Both the position numbers and the translations under genes were made by a program. This document shows positions 35,482 through 44,209 of a stretch of 64,000 nucleotides of DNA, one piece after another; the first letter of the stretch is position 1, and each line of letters opens with the position of its first letter. The notes under the pieces are model-generated. The model was not told where the DNA came from and searched no databases. It was given only the letters and a program-made list of their open reading frames with translations. This DNA comes from Bacteroidota bacterium. GTDB lineage: Bacteria; Bacteroidota; Bacteroidia; M30B66. The stretch spans positions 1 through 64,000 of the forward strand of contig CANHIS010000009.1 in assembly GCA_947460255.1 (NCBI GenBank). Reading direction: 5' to 3'.

Positions 35482-35703
35482 GACAGTTTCCTCTTGGACT
35501 AACTTCCTTCAATAGTTAGAATTCTAGCCCGAAATGGAGCATTGTTTCTGTGATAGAAACTCAGCTAATAAAGATAAAGCAGAATTTCGGGACTGAAATT
35601 TATTTGCCTGTTGACATTCGCGAAGCAGACCTTGAAGCTTCAACATCAAATTCGTGTTTAATTAAACGAGATCCATTGATTTGATTATGGTGTGAGCACA
35701 AAA

Positions 35704-35732
35704 AAAGGCTGCTCATTTACAGAACAGCCTTT
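35704..35732 (-). terminator. Rho-independent terminator of the large T9SS gene
   Basis: Read on the minus strand, AAAGGCTG pairs with CAGCCTTT across a 13-nt loop and continues into TTTTTTT. It begins 23 nt after the stop of the gene ending at 35755. Confidence 0.82.
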
Positions 35733-35754
35733 GTAATTTTTCAAGCAGTAGTTG

Positions 35755-38700
35755 CTAATTCATCAATAACTTTTCGCGGTAAACTTTACCACCATTGAGC
35801 ACTTCTACCAAATAGAAACCTGCAGGAAGCGCGTTTCGTTGAATTATTGTCAATGCTGAATTTGTGGTTTGGAGTTGTATTAACCTGCCCGATGCGTCTA
35901 ACAATTTAACCTCAGAGATTCCTTTGTTTGGCAATTCAACGTAAACCAATTCTTGTGCTGGATTAGGGTAAATGTTTAATCTTGAAACACCATTTAAGTC
36001 ATCAATTCCAACATTACGCAAATCTAGATCAACCGTAAATGTATCTGATCCACACAAGTTCGTAACAACCAAACGAGCTGTGTATTGCGCTCTGCTGGGA
36101 TAAGTAAAACTCACAGTTCCATTTAGTGCAAGATCTTCATCTCCATCGCTATCGAAATCCCAGGAATAAACCGCTGGACCACTAGTGGCATCAACAAACG
36201 TAACCGTAAGCGTGTTGTCTAAAATGGTAGTAAAATTAGCCTCTGGTGCATCAATCATCAATACATTAACCACATCTGTTGCTGTACAACCGCTTGAATT
36301 AACTACAGAAACGGTGTAGGCACCAGCTTCAGTTACAGAGATCGTAGAAGTAGTGTCGCCCGTAGACCAATCGTAGGTGTTGAAATTGTTGCCGGCATTC
36401 AAATCAATGAAACTACCACTGCACAAAATCCGATCAGCTCCAAGGTTCAAAACAGCTGCGGGCAAAGTGCTAACCGTGAGTGTATCGAAAACATTGCATC
36501 CATTCTGTCCAAAAAAGACCACAGTGTATTGGCCGGCTTCAGCTACTGAAATCACTGGTTCATCTGATCCTGTAGACCAAAGAACCCCTACAAACGGACT
36601 CGCTTCCACTGTTGCAGTAACGCCATCAAATGCTGATGATGGAGGCGCGGTGTTTAAATTCAAGAAAATGTCATTTCCACTATCGTCTTTCCCTGTAAGG
36701 GTTCCATCCGCATTGCGGAAAACCATAAACAATCCGTTTACCAATGAATCGTCTGGGACATTGTAATAATCGTAAACATTAATAGTAATCGACCACAAAT
36801 TGTTGCCGATGTTGGTCATTTGCCCGATTCCATCATCCTGGCCCCAATTGCCAACGAAAGGTAAAACAGCACCTGCAAATGGCGCAAATTCATACGAAGA
36901 ATGCATGTAAACACTTGTAGCTCCAACCAAGCCAGATTGGCCCTGTGTTGCGTCGTAAACAATGGTGAGTGAATCTCCTTGTGGAGTTAAAGTAATTCCA
37001 GGATCGAGCACCACCGGGACATTTCCGCAACTTGTATAATTGTCGGCGAGATTAAGTTCGAGATCCAAAACATCGGTACGAACTTGAACAGAATCAATTC
37101 TCGCACAGCCATTTGCCGCCACCGCAGTAACTACATAAGTTCCTGGTTGATTTACTGTAAATGATGAAGTTGTTTGTCCGCTACTCCAGCTGTACGTTGC
37201 GAAATTCGTTGATGCGGCAACCAAAAAGCCTGAAATACTTCCACAAGTGGAGGTGTCGTCGGAAACGGTTAAATCAGGAACAGGAAGCACCGTGTAAGTA
37301 ACTTCATCGGTTGCCTCACAGCCTTGATCTGTAGTAACTTGTAAGGAAAAAGTGCCACTCCCCTCCACAAAAATACTAGAAGTTGTTTCGCCTGTAGACC
37401 ATTGAATTTGGGCAATTCCTGTTCCGATGATCGTTCCAGAAATTCCTTCAAAACTACTTATAGGTGGAGTTTGCTGAAGATTTAAGAAAATGTCGTTTCC
37501 AAGATTGTCTTTCCCTGTTCGCGTACCATCTGAGTTTCTAAACACGATGAAAAGTCCGCTGATTGGGTCATTGCCTTCAATATTATAATATTCGAAAATA
37601 GGAATTGTGATGCTCCAGAGGTTATTCCCCAAGGAAGTCATTGCACCCAAACCATCGTCTTGGCCCCAATTGCCGATCCATGGTTCAAATGGCCCACCAA
37701 AAGGCGTGGCTTCATATGTAGAATGCATGTAAACGCGGTCGCCAGCAGGTAAATTCGATAAGGTTGATTGCCCCAAAGTAGCATCATAAATGATGGTGAG
37801 TGAATCGCCTTGCGGACTAGAAACGTATCCCGAATTCAATACAATTGGAGCGCTTCCACAAAGGGTTTGATTTCCACCTAAATCAACATTAGGCGTAGGA
37901 AATAGATTTACTAAAACCGTGTCAGAATCGGCCAAATCATCAGCAAAAACCAACACCGAATACTCACCAGCTTGATTTACTGTGATTGTTTGTGTTGTGG
38001 CACCTGTAGACCAATTGTAGCTTGAAAATCCAGGACCAGCATCTAAAACCCAAGGTCCTTCAGAAGCACAGGCGTTAATGTTGGCGCCTAAGTTTACCAG
38101 ATTGCTGTTATCTACAACGGTGTAAGTGAAATTGAGGCCTTCATTGTTGAGGAATCTCAAAGTGTGCATATCGAAATCGGTAGCTAGATTTTCTTTGGTC
38201 GACGAAAAAACGTAGAAGAAAACTTGTGCCCCAGCATTGAAACCAGGGATCAATCCAAAAGCCTCACTTCCAGAAACATCCATTGGAATAATTACCGAAT
38301 TTGCAAAACCATCAATAGAATACCGTAAGTAAAAAATCTCCTCTGGCGAAGGCACATCACTCAAAAAGGCACTAATTTCAATTGGCACACCTGGCGTAAC
38401 TGCATTAAACGACAAATCGCTTGAAATTGAGTCTATTATCACAGGTTCAGCCGAAGTTTCCATGAAAATCGCCGAACTGTTTTGGTACCCCGCATCGCGC
38501 CAATTAACAGTATAGAACTTATTACTATTCAATATGATACGATTATCCGCACCTGTATTGTAACTGTAATTCTGAAGTTGATCAATTTCCACATTCACGC
38601 CTGCCCATTTGTTTCCAAAAGGGTTTGCAACTGATCCTGAGGTAAATAGAAAATCAAAAGTATCTGCTGCCACATCTCCACCTTCCGAACAATCGATGAT

Positions 38701-38931
38701 CGTTTGCCAACGACGAATTCCTGTAGTAATCAATGATACTTTTCCCGCAGTAACTTGGGTTGAACTTGCAAAAACAGACCCATTTGCCGGCGGATTTTGA
38801 AACCCGTTCCAAGTGCCTGGAATGTTCAGTCCTTCTGGTTCAAAAATTTGCGCGTTAACCATTGCGGTTGTGCAAAGTAGCAAAGCAACGAGTGCCTTGA
38901 TAATGTTATTCTTTTGTAAATAATTTTTCAT
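35755..38931 (-). CDS. T9SS type A sorting domain protein with twice-inserted CBM-like domain
   Basis: 1058 residues. Signal peptide 1-27 (TTAMVNAQ); N-terminal beta domain to about 275. Ig-like repeats of the pattern LG-x-C-x-WSTG-x3-S-x6-G-x-Y follow. Two of these repeats are split by an inserted module of about 140 residues (about 365-504 and 642-782), each carrying VYMHS-YE, NWGQDDG-G-MT, GNNLW-ITI, GLF-VFRN-DGT-TGKD and GNDIFLNL; the module resembles carbohydrate-binding modules attached to Bacteroidota alpha-amylases. A PKD-like domain (FTYPSRAQYTARLVVTN) and a T9SS sorting domain (LNIYPNPAQELVYVEL) end the protein. The substrate is unknown, possibly glucan. Confidence 0.9.
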   Translation of the reverse strand: MKNYLQKNNIIKALVALLLCTTAMVNAQIFEPEGLNIPGTWNGFQNPPANGSVFASSTQVTAGKVSLITTGIRRWQTIIDCSEGGDVAADTFDFLFTSGSVANPFGNKWAGVNVEIDQLQNYSYNTGADNRIILNSNKFYTVNWRDAGYQNSSAIFMETSAEPVIIDSISSDLSFNAVTPGVPIEISAFLSDVPSPEEIFYLRYSIDGFANSVIIPMDVSGSEAFGLIPGFNAGAQVFFYVFSSTKENLATDFDMHTLRFLNNEGLNFTYTVVDNSNLVNLGANINACASEGPWVLDAGPGFSSYNWSTGATTQTITVNQAGEYSVLVFADDLADSDTVLVNLFPTPNVDLGGNQTLCGSAPIVLNSGYVSSPQGDSLTIIYDATLGQSTLSNLPAGDRVYMHSTYEATPFGGPFEPWIGNWGQDDGLGAMTSLGNNLWSITIPIFEYYNIEGNDPISGLFIVFRNSDGTRTGKDNLGNDIFLNLQQTPPISSFEGISGTIIGTGIAQIQWSTGETTSSIFVEGSGTFSLQVTTDQGCEATDEVTYTVLPVPDLTVSDDTSTCGSISGFLVAASTNFATYSWSSGQTTSSFTVNQPGTYVVTAVAANGCARIDSVQVRTDVLDLELNLADNYTSCGNVPVVLDPGITLTPQGDSLTIVYDATQGQSGLVGATSVYMHSSYEFAPFAGAVLPFVGNWGQDDGIGQMTNIGNNLWSITINVYDYYNVPDDSLVNGLFMVFRNADGTLTGKDDSGNDIFLNLNTAPPSSAFDGVTATVEASPFVGVLWSTGSDEPVISVAEAGQYTVVFFGQNGCNVFDTLTVSTLPAAVLNLGADRILCSGSFIDLNAGNNFNTYDWSTGDTTSTISVTEAGAYTVSVVNSSGCTATDVVNVLMIDAPEANFTTILDNTLTVTFVDATSGPAVYSWDFDSDGDEDLALNGTVSFTYPSRAQYTARLVVTNLCGSDTFTVDLDLRNVGIDDLNGVSRLNIYPNPAQELVYVELPNKGISEVKLLDASGRLIQLQTTNSALTIIQRNALPAGFYLVEVLNGGKVYREKLLMN

Positions 38932-38951
38932 AAATCAATGGTTCGAAGTGT

Positions 38952-38973
38952 CAAAAATACACTAACAAAGCTA
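38952..38973 (-). promoter_or_regulatory. Two overlapping-region -7 elements (TAGCTTTG and TATTTTTG)
   Basis: On the minus strand TAGCTTTG (38966-38973) and TATTTTTG (38952-38959) both match TAnnTTTG and lie 34 and 20 nt ahead of the ATG at 38931. Either could start transcription of the T9SS gene. Confidence 0.45.
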
Positions 38974-39019
38974 AAATGCAGCAACGAAAAAGAGAGATAC
39001 AAAAGATTAAAAATTATTT

Positions 39020-39134
39020 GGGCCTGTCAGCGCCAAACTCTCCACGCTGTTGCGTGTTTGTCGCTGCCGCGCTTTCCGCACTACTCCTCGGTTTCACCTC
39101 AGGGTAGTTTGCTTCAATCGCTCAGGCAGCTACA
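39020..39134. repeat. GC-rich structured non-coding element, possibly a dispersed repeat
   Basis: About 115 bp much richer in GC than the surrounding AT-rich spacer. It contains a small hairpin CACGC-tgtt-GCGTG (39043-39056) and a larger imperfect stem, ACTACTCCT (39080-39088) with AGGGTAGT (39101-39108). No conserved frame is seen. Its composition recalls the short GC-rich dispersed repeats found between genes in some Bacteroidota, but only one copy is in this window, so that is a guess. Confidence 0.4.
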
Positions 39135-39224
39135 CGAATCAGGAAAAAATCAATAGTTAGAACCAGCTTTCATGGTTACATTACGAATGAAAGCGAAATT
39201 GGATTCGGTAAATGAAAATTCCAA

Positions 39225-39635
39225 TTAAAGTTGTTCTGTGTATTTCTTGAAGTTGTTCAAAATGGCTTGCCAACCCATACGTTGAAGCTCCTCGGTGTTC
39301 TCTGTTTCTGCTTCAAAACTTTCAATAAGCATCACTTGATCTTCAAATGGTTCTAATGAAATGTCCACTTTTCTACCATCATCTAACAGATAACTAATTG
39401 ATTTATTTGGAGTGAGTTCGGTAAACGTCCCAGAGAAATCAAAAGAAAAGCTTCCGTCTTTTGCGGCCATCGTGTAAACGAACTTTCCTCCAACCACCAA
39501 ATCATTTATTGCAGCAGGAGCATGCCAATCATCTGACGCAAAATTCCAATTCATGATATGTTCAGGGTTTGTCCAACTTCCCCAAACATTATCTAATGAG
39601 GCATTTACAAGAATGTTAACAGTGATTATTGACAT
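39225..39635 (-). CDS. SRPBCC/AHSA1-like domain protein
   Basis: 136 residues forming one START-like domain: VNILVNASLDNVWGSWTNPEHIMNWNFAS at the start, GGKFVYTMAAKDGSFSFDFSGTFTELTPNKSISYLLDDG in the middle and the C-terminal helix MGWQAILNNFKKYTEQL. This is the AHSA1 (activator of Hsp90 ATPase-like) bacterial group, which binds hydrophobic ligands; the specific ligand is unknown. Confidence 0.9.
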   Translation of the reverse strand: MSIITVNILVNASLDNVWGSWTNPEHIMNWNFASDDWHAPAAINDLVVGGKFVYTMAAKDGSFSFDFSGTFTELTPNKSISYLLDDGRKVDISLEPFEDQVMLIESFEAETENTEELQRMGWQAILNNFKKYTEQL

Positions 39636-39699
39636 AGAGTAAGTTGTGTTTTAATGTAGTATGCGAAATTGTTAAAATTTCTTTCGAATAAAAATTCTG

Positions 39700-40494
39700 C
39701 TATGATTTTTCTGAGGTATTCACTTCGGTAAATTTCTTAGATAATAAAGGTTTTCCTTGCAATGCTTGAAACAATGTAAATACAGCCAACAAGCCGTAAA
39801 GCACTGCCGCGGATATTGTTAGTTTAGTACTTTTCAAAAAATAAAATGAAAGCAACGGTAAAACCTGTAAAGCGTGCATTCCGATAAAATGAGCAATTCG
39901 AGGGTCTCCATATATTGTGCTCCAATTTAACAAAGGCAAACCAGGACCACCGTCTGCCCCACCGATGGTATGTTTCAAGGCTGAGCCCATCACAAAACCT
40001 TCAAAAGAAAAGATTACAAAAATGATTAATCCCAAACGAATGCTCCAGAGGTAATAGTCGGGTAAATTTGAAAATGAGTCTTTAAAGAAAAGCCAAGCTA
40101 TATAAGCAGTGTAAATGGTTACTGCACTAGCTGCAAATGCCATCAACGAATACATTGAGGCATAAAATGAAGTACTTAAATTGAAATGGGAAAGTTGTCC
40201 ACGGGCTGCCTGAATTGAAATGTAAACAATTTCGAATCCCAACAAGATTATCACTGTCCAATTGAAATAACTAACACTAAAGTTGCTGAGATAAGAACAA
40301 AACCAAGCCATTGCCCAGCTGTACAAGAATGTAGAAAAAGCGAATTTAAATGGTTTAATCCATGCATTAATTCCTGCTACTTGTACATGATGAAATTTCA
40401 CCATAATCAAGCAGGCAAAGGAGAACAAAAGGCAAATCAATCCGAAATAAAACAATTCCGGATTCTTTAATCGAAGCAATTGTAAAAAGTTCAA
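39700..40494 (-). CDS. Uncharacterised seven-helix membrane protein
   Basis: 264 residues with about seven membrane helices. Conserved-looking polar motifs sit between helices: INAWIKPFKFAFS, ARGQLSHFN and GGADGGPGLPLLNWSTIYGDPRIAHFIGMHALQVLPLL. I recognise these as recurring in hypothetical Bacteroidota membrane proteins but know no function. No ATG is available: the best start is TTG at 40494, just before helix 1. The His-rich motif near helices 5-6 could bind metal or haem, which is inference only. Confidence 0.75.
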   Translation of the reverse strand: MNFLQLLRLKNPELFYFGLICLLFSFACLIMVKFHHVQVAGINAWIKPFKFAFSTFLYSWAMAWFCSYLSNFSVSYFNWTVIILLGFEIVYISIQAARGQLSHFNLSTSFYASMYSLMAFAASAVTIYTAYIAWLFFKDSFSNLPDYYLWSIRLGLIIFVIFSFEGFVMGSALKHTIGGADGGPGLPLLNWSTIYGDPRIAHFIGMHALQVLPLLSFYFLKSTKLTISAAVLYGLLAVFTLFQALQGKPLLSKKFTEVNTSEKS

Positions 40495-40633
40495 AATGGA
40501 AGAATTGGAGCTAAAATTAAAAATCGTTTGAATGTGGAAATGTAATCATCAATTGTTATGAAATATGTTTCAAGAAAGTTAACAATACTCGCTATTTATT
40601 GTTACTTCTCCAAAGAAATTAGAGGCCGAAACA

Positions 40634-41041
40634 ATGGAGTTGGAAGAATACAGAACAGATCTAATTGATAGCAGTGGTGAGTGCGAATTTATGCTTAAAG
40701 AAGCACGAAAATCTCTGCATAGTTTGGAAATGAGCAAGGTAAGTGCTGCGCTCCAACCCACGAAAGATCAGCGAGGCAGCAAAGATTTAGATCCAGAAAT
40801 CCAGCGACTAAATCTAAAAATGGAGGCACTGAAAAAATCTGGCGCTGAAATGAAGTTTATCAATAAAGCTATTAGCAGAATTGAATTGCATATTCAAGCT
40901 GTAAAAAATAATCAGTTAAGCGATTTGCATCCAAAGTATAAATTCAGTGAGCGGCTAATCGACGTCCAAATTTCAGAATATCAATTATATATAGATTCTT
41001 TAGTAAAACGTCTCACCCAATTAAAGAGATCAGGAATGTGA
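40634..41041 (+). CDS. Hypothetical coiled-coil protein
   Basis: 135 residues, highly charged and helical (EYRTDLIDSSGECEFMLKEARKSLHSLEM; IQRLNLKMEALKKSGAEMKFINKAISRIELHIQ; QLYIDSLVKRLTQLKR), consistent with two or three coiled-coil segments. There is no signal peptide or membrane segment. I do not recognise a family. It is followed 54 nt later by a DUF2721 membrane protein, possibly its co-transcribed neighbour. Confidence 0.6.
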   Translation: MELEEYRTDLIDSSGECEFMLKEARKSLHSLEMSKVSAALQPTKDQRGSKDLDPEIQRLNLKMEALKKSGAEMKFINKAISRIELHIQAVKNNQLSDLHPKYKFSERLIDVQISEYQLYIDSLVKRLTQLKRSGM

Positions 41042-41095
41042 ACAAATTGCAAACAATCATTTTGCATCCCTTCCTAGAACTAATTATATTCAGCC

Positions 41096-41506
41096 ATGGA
41101 AATTACACTCAATACTCCTGCCCTATTATTCCCTGCAATCTCTCTTTTACTTCTCGCTTACACGAACAGATTTCTTGCAATAGCAAATCTAATCAGAGGT
41201 TTACGCAAGCTTTATGATACCGACCACGACCAAAATATTTTAAGTCAGATTCGAAATCTTCAAACAAGGATAATAATCATCAGAAACATGCAAGCGCTTG
41301 GTATTGGCAGTTTGCTGATGTGCGTAGTTTGCATGTTTGCACTGTTTCTAGATGAAGAGTTTTTGGGCAAATTACTCTTCGGTGCAAGTTTAGTGCTTAT
41401 GATGGGTTCACTTATCCTCTCTTTGAGAGAAATTATCATTTCTGTAAATGCGCTCACATTAGAATTAAAGAAAACTGGTGAAGTTTTTAAAGATCGCTTT
41501 ATTTGA
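41096..41506 (+). CDS. DUF2721 domain-containing membrane protein
   Basis: 136 residues. The N-terminal TPALLFPAISLLLLAYTNRFLAIANLIRGLRKLY is the DUF2721 signature, followed by a cytoplasmic helix and two more membrane helices (LGIGSLLMCVVCMFALFL; LFGASLVLMMGSLILSL). Function unknown. Its last 8 bp overlap the 3' end of the convergent GH57 gene. Confidence 0.9.
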   Translation: MEITLNTPALLFPAISLLLLAYTNRFLAIANLIRGLRKLYDTDHDQNILSQIRNLQTRIIIIRNMQALGIGSLLMCVVCMFALFLDEEFLGKLLFGASLVLMMGSLILSLREIIISVNALTLELKKTGEVFKDRFI

Positions 41507-43949
41507 TCATTTCTTCCATTCTCGCAGGGAGTTTAACCTTCACATGAATGCCCAATTGCAGATATTTTCTGATCCATTCTAATTTCGTTTTCTGATCTCT
41601 GAAATTCATGCCGCTGTGGTCGTCGAGCAATGATTTACCACGTGAGAAATATTCATTTTGAATTTCCCATAAATCCACTTCAATTTCTAATTGGTCCATT
41701 ACAGTAAAAATCCGAAGCACTAAATCCAATAATCTCAAATCTGCATCTCGTGGTTCAATGCCATGAATGAGTTTATAAAGACGCTGTCCGGCAGCAAATG
41801 CAATGGTTGTTTTATCTAACTCGATCTTCCATTTCAAAGCATCTTCAGCCAAATTTTCCAAACGATTAGGATACAGATTTCCGTTCTCGAAAAAATGTCG
41901 AATATCTGAGTTGATTACATTTTCTAAATTCTTCACCAACACTTGCGGAATGGGCAATCGTGCCTCACTCATGACCGACATTAAATTGTAGTTTCGGTTA
42001 TAAATCCGTCTAAATGAATCCTCCGCTTGCTGCACATCTTTCATCACAATTTCGTTGAGTACTTTGCGCTGTTCATCCTTGAATAAATTCCAAAGTGAAA
42101 ATTTTTCAGGCCCGAAAAAGGTTTGCATAATTCCGATCACATCAGCCACATTCGATTTCGTGAAAGCATCTAAGATTTGAATTTTCATTTCTTCGTAATC
42201 ATCGTCTTCCATAAATCCACTAGAATTCCCGATGATATGATTCTGCCCAAGCCAAATCACGGCAAAATAGAATTTCCGAACCGAAAAGGTAATCTTTGAA
42301 TACACCTTCGTTTTTCCAATTGCCAAACGAAGTGATCCAGCCTCAATGCGTTCATAATGTTCACTTTCTGCTCGATAATTACAAATTGTGAGCGCTTCTG
42401 GGAATTCTTCAAACAACGAAGCAACAGCGTAATGGCTGCCCACTCGCGACAAGGTGAGTCGTGAAGGTTGAACATATTTTCGATGCACCAATGAACCATT
42501 AAGCAAATCAGGTAGATTGCTCGGCGCCTTGGTTAAACGATGTAAAAACTCTTTTTCAAGTACAATGCTGCTTTCCGATTCTGCAAGTTGGATAGCTCTA
42601 TCTGCGTATTGCAGAATTTGCGTGGTTTCGATACCCGAAATTTCATCGAAAAACCATCCACAACTGGTGTACATCAACAAAACATGTCGCTGCAATTCAA
42701 GCAGTCGGATCACCTTGGTCTTATGCTGATCAACAGGCATTTTCAAACAATTCCTCTCAAGAAATGCATCCACCGATTTATCCGAACGATCCAAGATAAT
42801 TTCGATGTATTCGTTTCTGGCCTGCCACGGATCTAAAATATATCGCCGCAATTCTTTGTCGAACACCACTGCCAATTGATCGCGTAGCCAATCGAGCGAT
42901 TGTCTCAATGGCGCTCGCCAAGCTTGATTCCAACCCGGATTCATCCCTGAACAACATCCACAATCGGCTCGCCAACGTTCTACACCATGCACACAGCTCC
43001 AAGAACTATTTTCGAAAATCTCCACTTCTTGGTCTGGAGGAAATTTCGATAAAAACAAACTGTAATTGGCAAGCTTGGCTAAATTGTTCGATTCGAGATA
43101 GTCGAAACAAAAAGCAAGAGCCATATCTCCATGTCGATGATGGTGACCATAACTTTCACCATCCGTAGCTACATGAACTAGCTGTGCAGCCGAATCGTTG
43201 TTATTGAAACCATCCAATAAACGATGGGCTAGTTCTTTGCCCGAAGCCAATAATCCTTTGAAGGCAATATCTTGTGAAACACCACCATCATAAAAGAAAA
43301 GTACGATAGATTTCCCTTCAGAAAGTTTGCACAAATAAGGCATTCTGGTATCTATTTTCTCGCCAGAAACGTCGTTCCAATCGGAGGATTCGAAGGCCTT
43401 TACCTTTGAAGCTTGTCGAGGAGCTAGAACTGTATATTTTATGCCTTGTTCGGCAAGTACTTCAAGGGTTTCGGTATCAACAGCAGTCTCTGCAAGCCAC
43501 ATTCCTTCAGGCTTTCGTTTGAAACGAGATTCGAAATCCCGGATACCCCAAATCACCTGAGTTTCTTTGTCTTTCCGATTGGCAAGCGGCATGATAATGT
43601 GGTTATACACCTGCGCCATTGCGCTTCCATGGCCATCAAAACGATTGATACTTTCTTTGTCGGCATCTAGTATTGATTGGTAAGCTTCAGGGGCATGATC
43701 TTGCATCCATTGCAACAAAGTTGGGCCAAAATTGAAGCTCATCTTTGCGTAATTGTTGGTGATGGTAACGATGTCTTGGTTATCGTCGAGGATTCTTGAA
43801 GAACCATTCGGACCATAACATTCGTGGGTGATTCTTTCGTTCCAATCGTGAAATGGGTATGCAGAATCCTGTTGCTCAATAACTTCCAACCATGCATTTT
43901 CTCTAGGTGGTTGGTAAAAGTGACCATGAATACAAATATATTTTTCCAT
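41499..43949 (-). CDS. Glycoside hydrolase family 57 protein with DUF3536 C-terminal domain
   Basis: 816 residues from the ATG at 43949 (MEKYICIHGHFYQPPRENAW); the frame to 43985 adds 12 unlikely residues. The N-terminal GH57 barrel contains HGHFYQPPRE, HECYGPNGSSRILD, MWLAETAVDTETLEVLAEQGIKYTVLAPRQA (with the likely catalytic Glu in WLAE) and VHVATDGESYGHHHRHGDMAL. The C-terminal half (about 380-800) matches DUF3536. Such proteins act on alpha-glucans in glycogen-containing bacteria, but the exact reaction of this subgroup is not known. No glycogen gene is adjacent. Confidence 0.92.
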   Translation of the reverse strand: MEKYICIHGHFYQPPRENAWLEVIEQQDSAYPFHDWNERITHECYGPNGSSRILDDNQDIVTITNNYAKMSFNFGPTLLQWMQDHAPEAYQSILDADKESINRFDGHGSAMAQVYNHIIMPLANRKDKETQVIWGIRDFESRFKRKPEGMWLAETAVDTETLEVLAEQGIKYTVLAPRQASKVKAFESSDWNDVSGEKIDTRMPYLCKLSEGKSIVLFFYDGGVSQDIAFKGLLASGKELAHRLLDGFNNNDSAAQLVHVATDGESYGHHHRHGDMALAFCFDYLESNNLAKLANYSLFLSKFPPDQEVEIFENSSWSCVHGVERWRADCGCCSGMNPGWNQAWRAPLRQSLDWLRDQLAVVFDKELRRYILDPWQARNEYIEIILDRSDKSVDAFLERNCLKMPVDQHKTKVIRLLELQRHVLLMYTSCGWFFDEISGIETTQILQYADRAIQLAESESSIVLEKEFLHRLTKAPSNLPDLLNGSLVHRKYVQPSRLTLSRVGSHYAVASLFEEFPEALTICNYRAESEHYERIEAGSLRLAIGKTKVYSKITFSVRKFYFAVIWLGQNHIIGNSSGFMEDDDYEEMKIQILDAFTKSNVADVIGIMQTFFGPEKFSLWNLFKDEQRKVLNEIVMKDVQQAEDSFRRIYNRNYNLMSVMSEARLPIPQVLVKNLENVINSDIRHFFENGNLYPNRLENLAEDALKWKIELDKTTIAFAAGQRLYKLIHGIEPRDADLRLLDLVLRIFTVMDQLEIEVDLWEIQNEYFSRGKSLLDDHSGMNFRDQKTKLEWIRKYLQLGIHVKVKLPARMEEMIK

Positions 43950-44174
43950 GCCTATGGGCTCAAGTGCTTTGAATAAAGACCGCAAATAACAAAATTATTG
44001 TCAATTCGACACTTTGCCCGCTACATCATTGATGCTTACAAGACTTCCATTCTCAAGGCCTTTGTAGAAGGCTGCAATTTTATCAACAAAAAAATAATCT
44101 ACTGAGACTGAGCCCGACATATTTTATAATCTGTTTTGGTGGATAATTATCGGAGACTCGCCACGTTATTTTCC

Positions 44175-44182
44175 TAAATTTG
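44175..44182 (+). promoter_or_regulatory. -7 element (TAAATTTG) of the TPR-aroE operon
   Basis: An exact TAnnTTTG match ends 27 nt before the ATG at 44210, implying a leader of about 22 nt for the four-gene operon. Confidence 0.45.
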
Positions 44183-44209
44183 CAAGAAACCGATTAACCT
44201 TTCCAAGAT

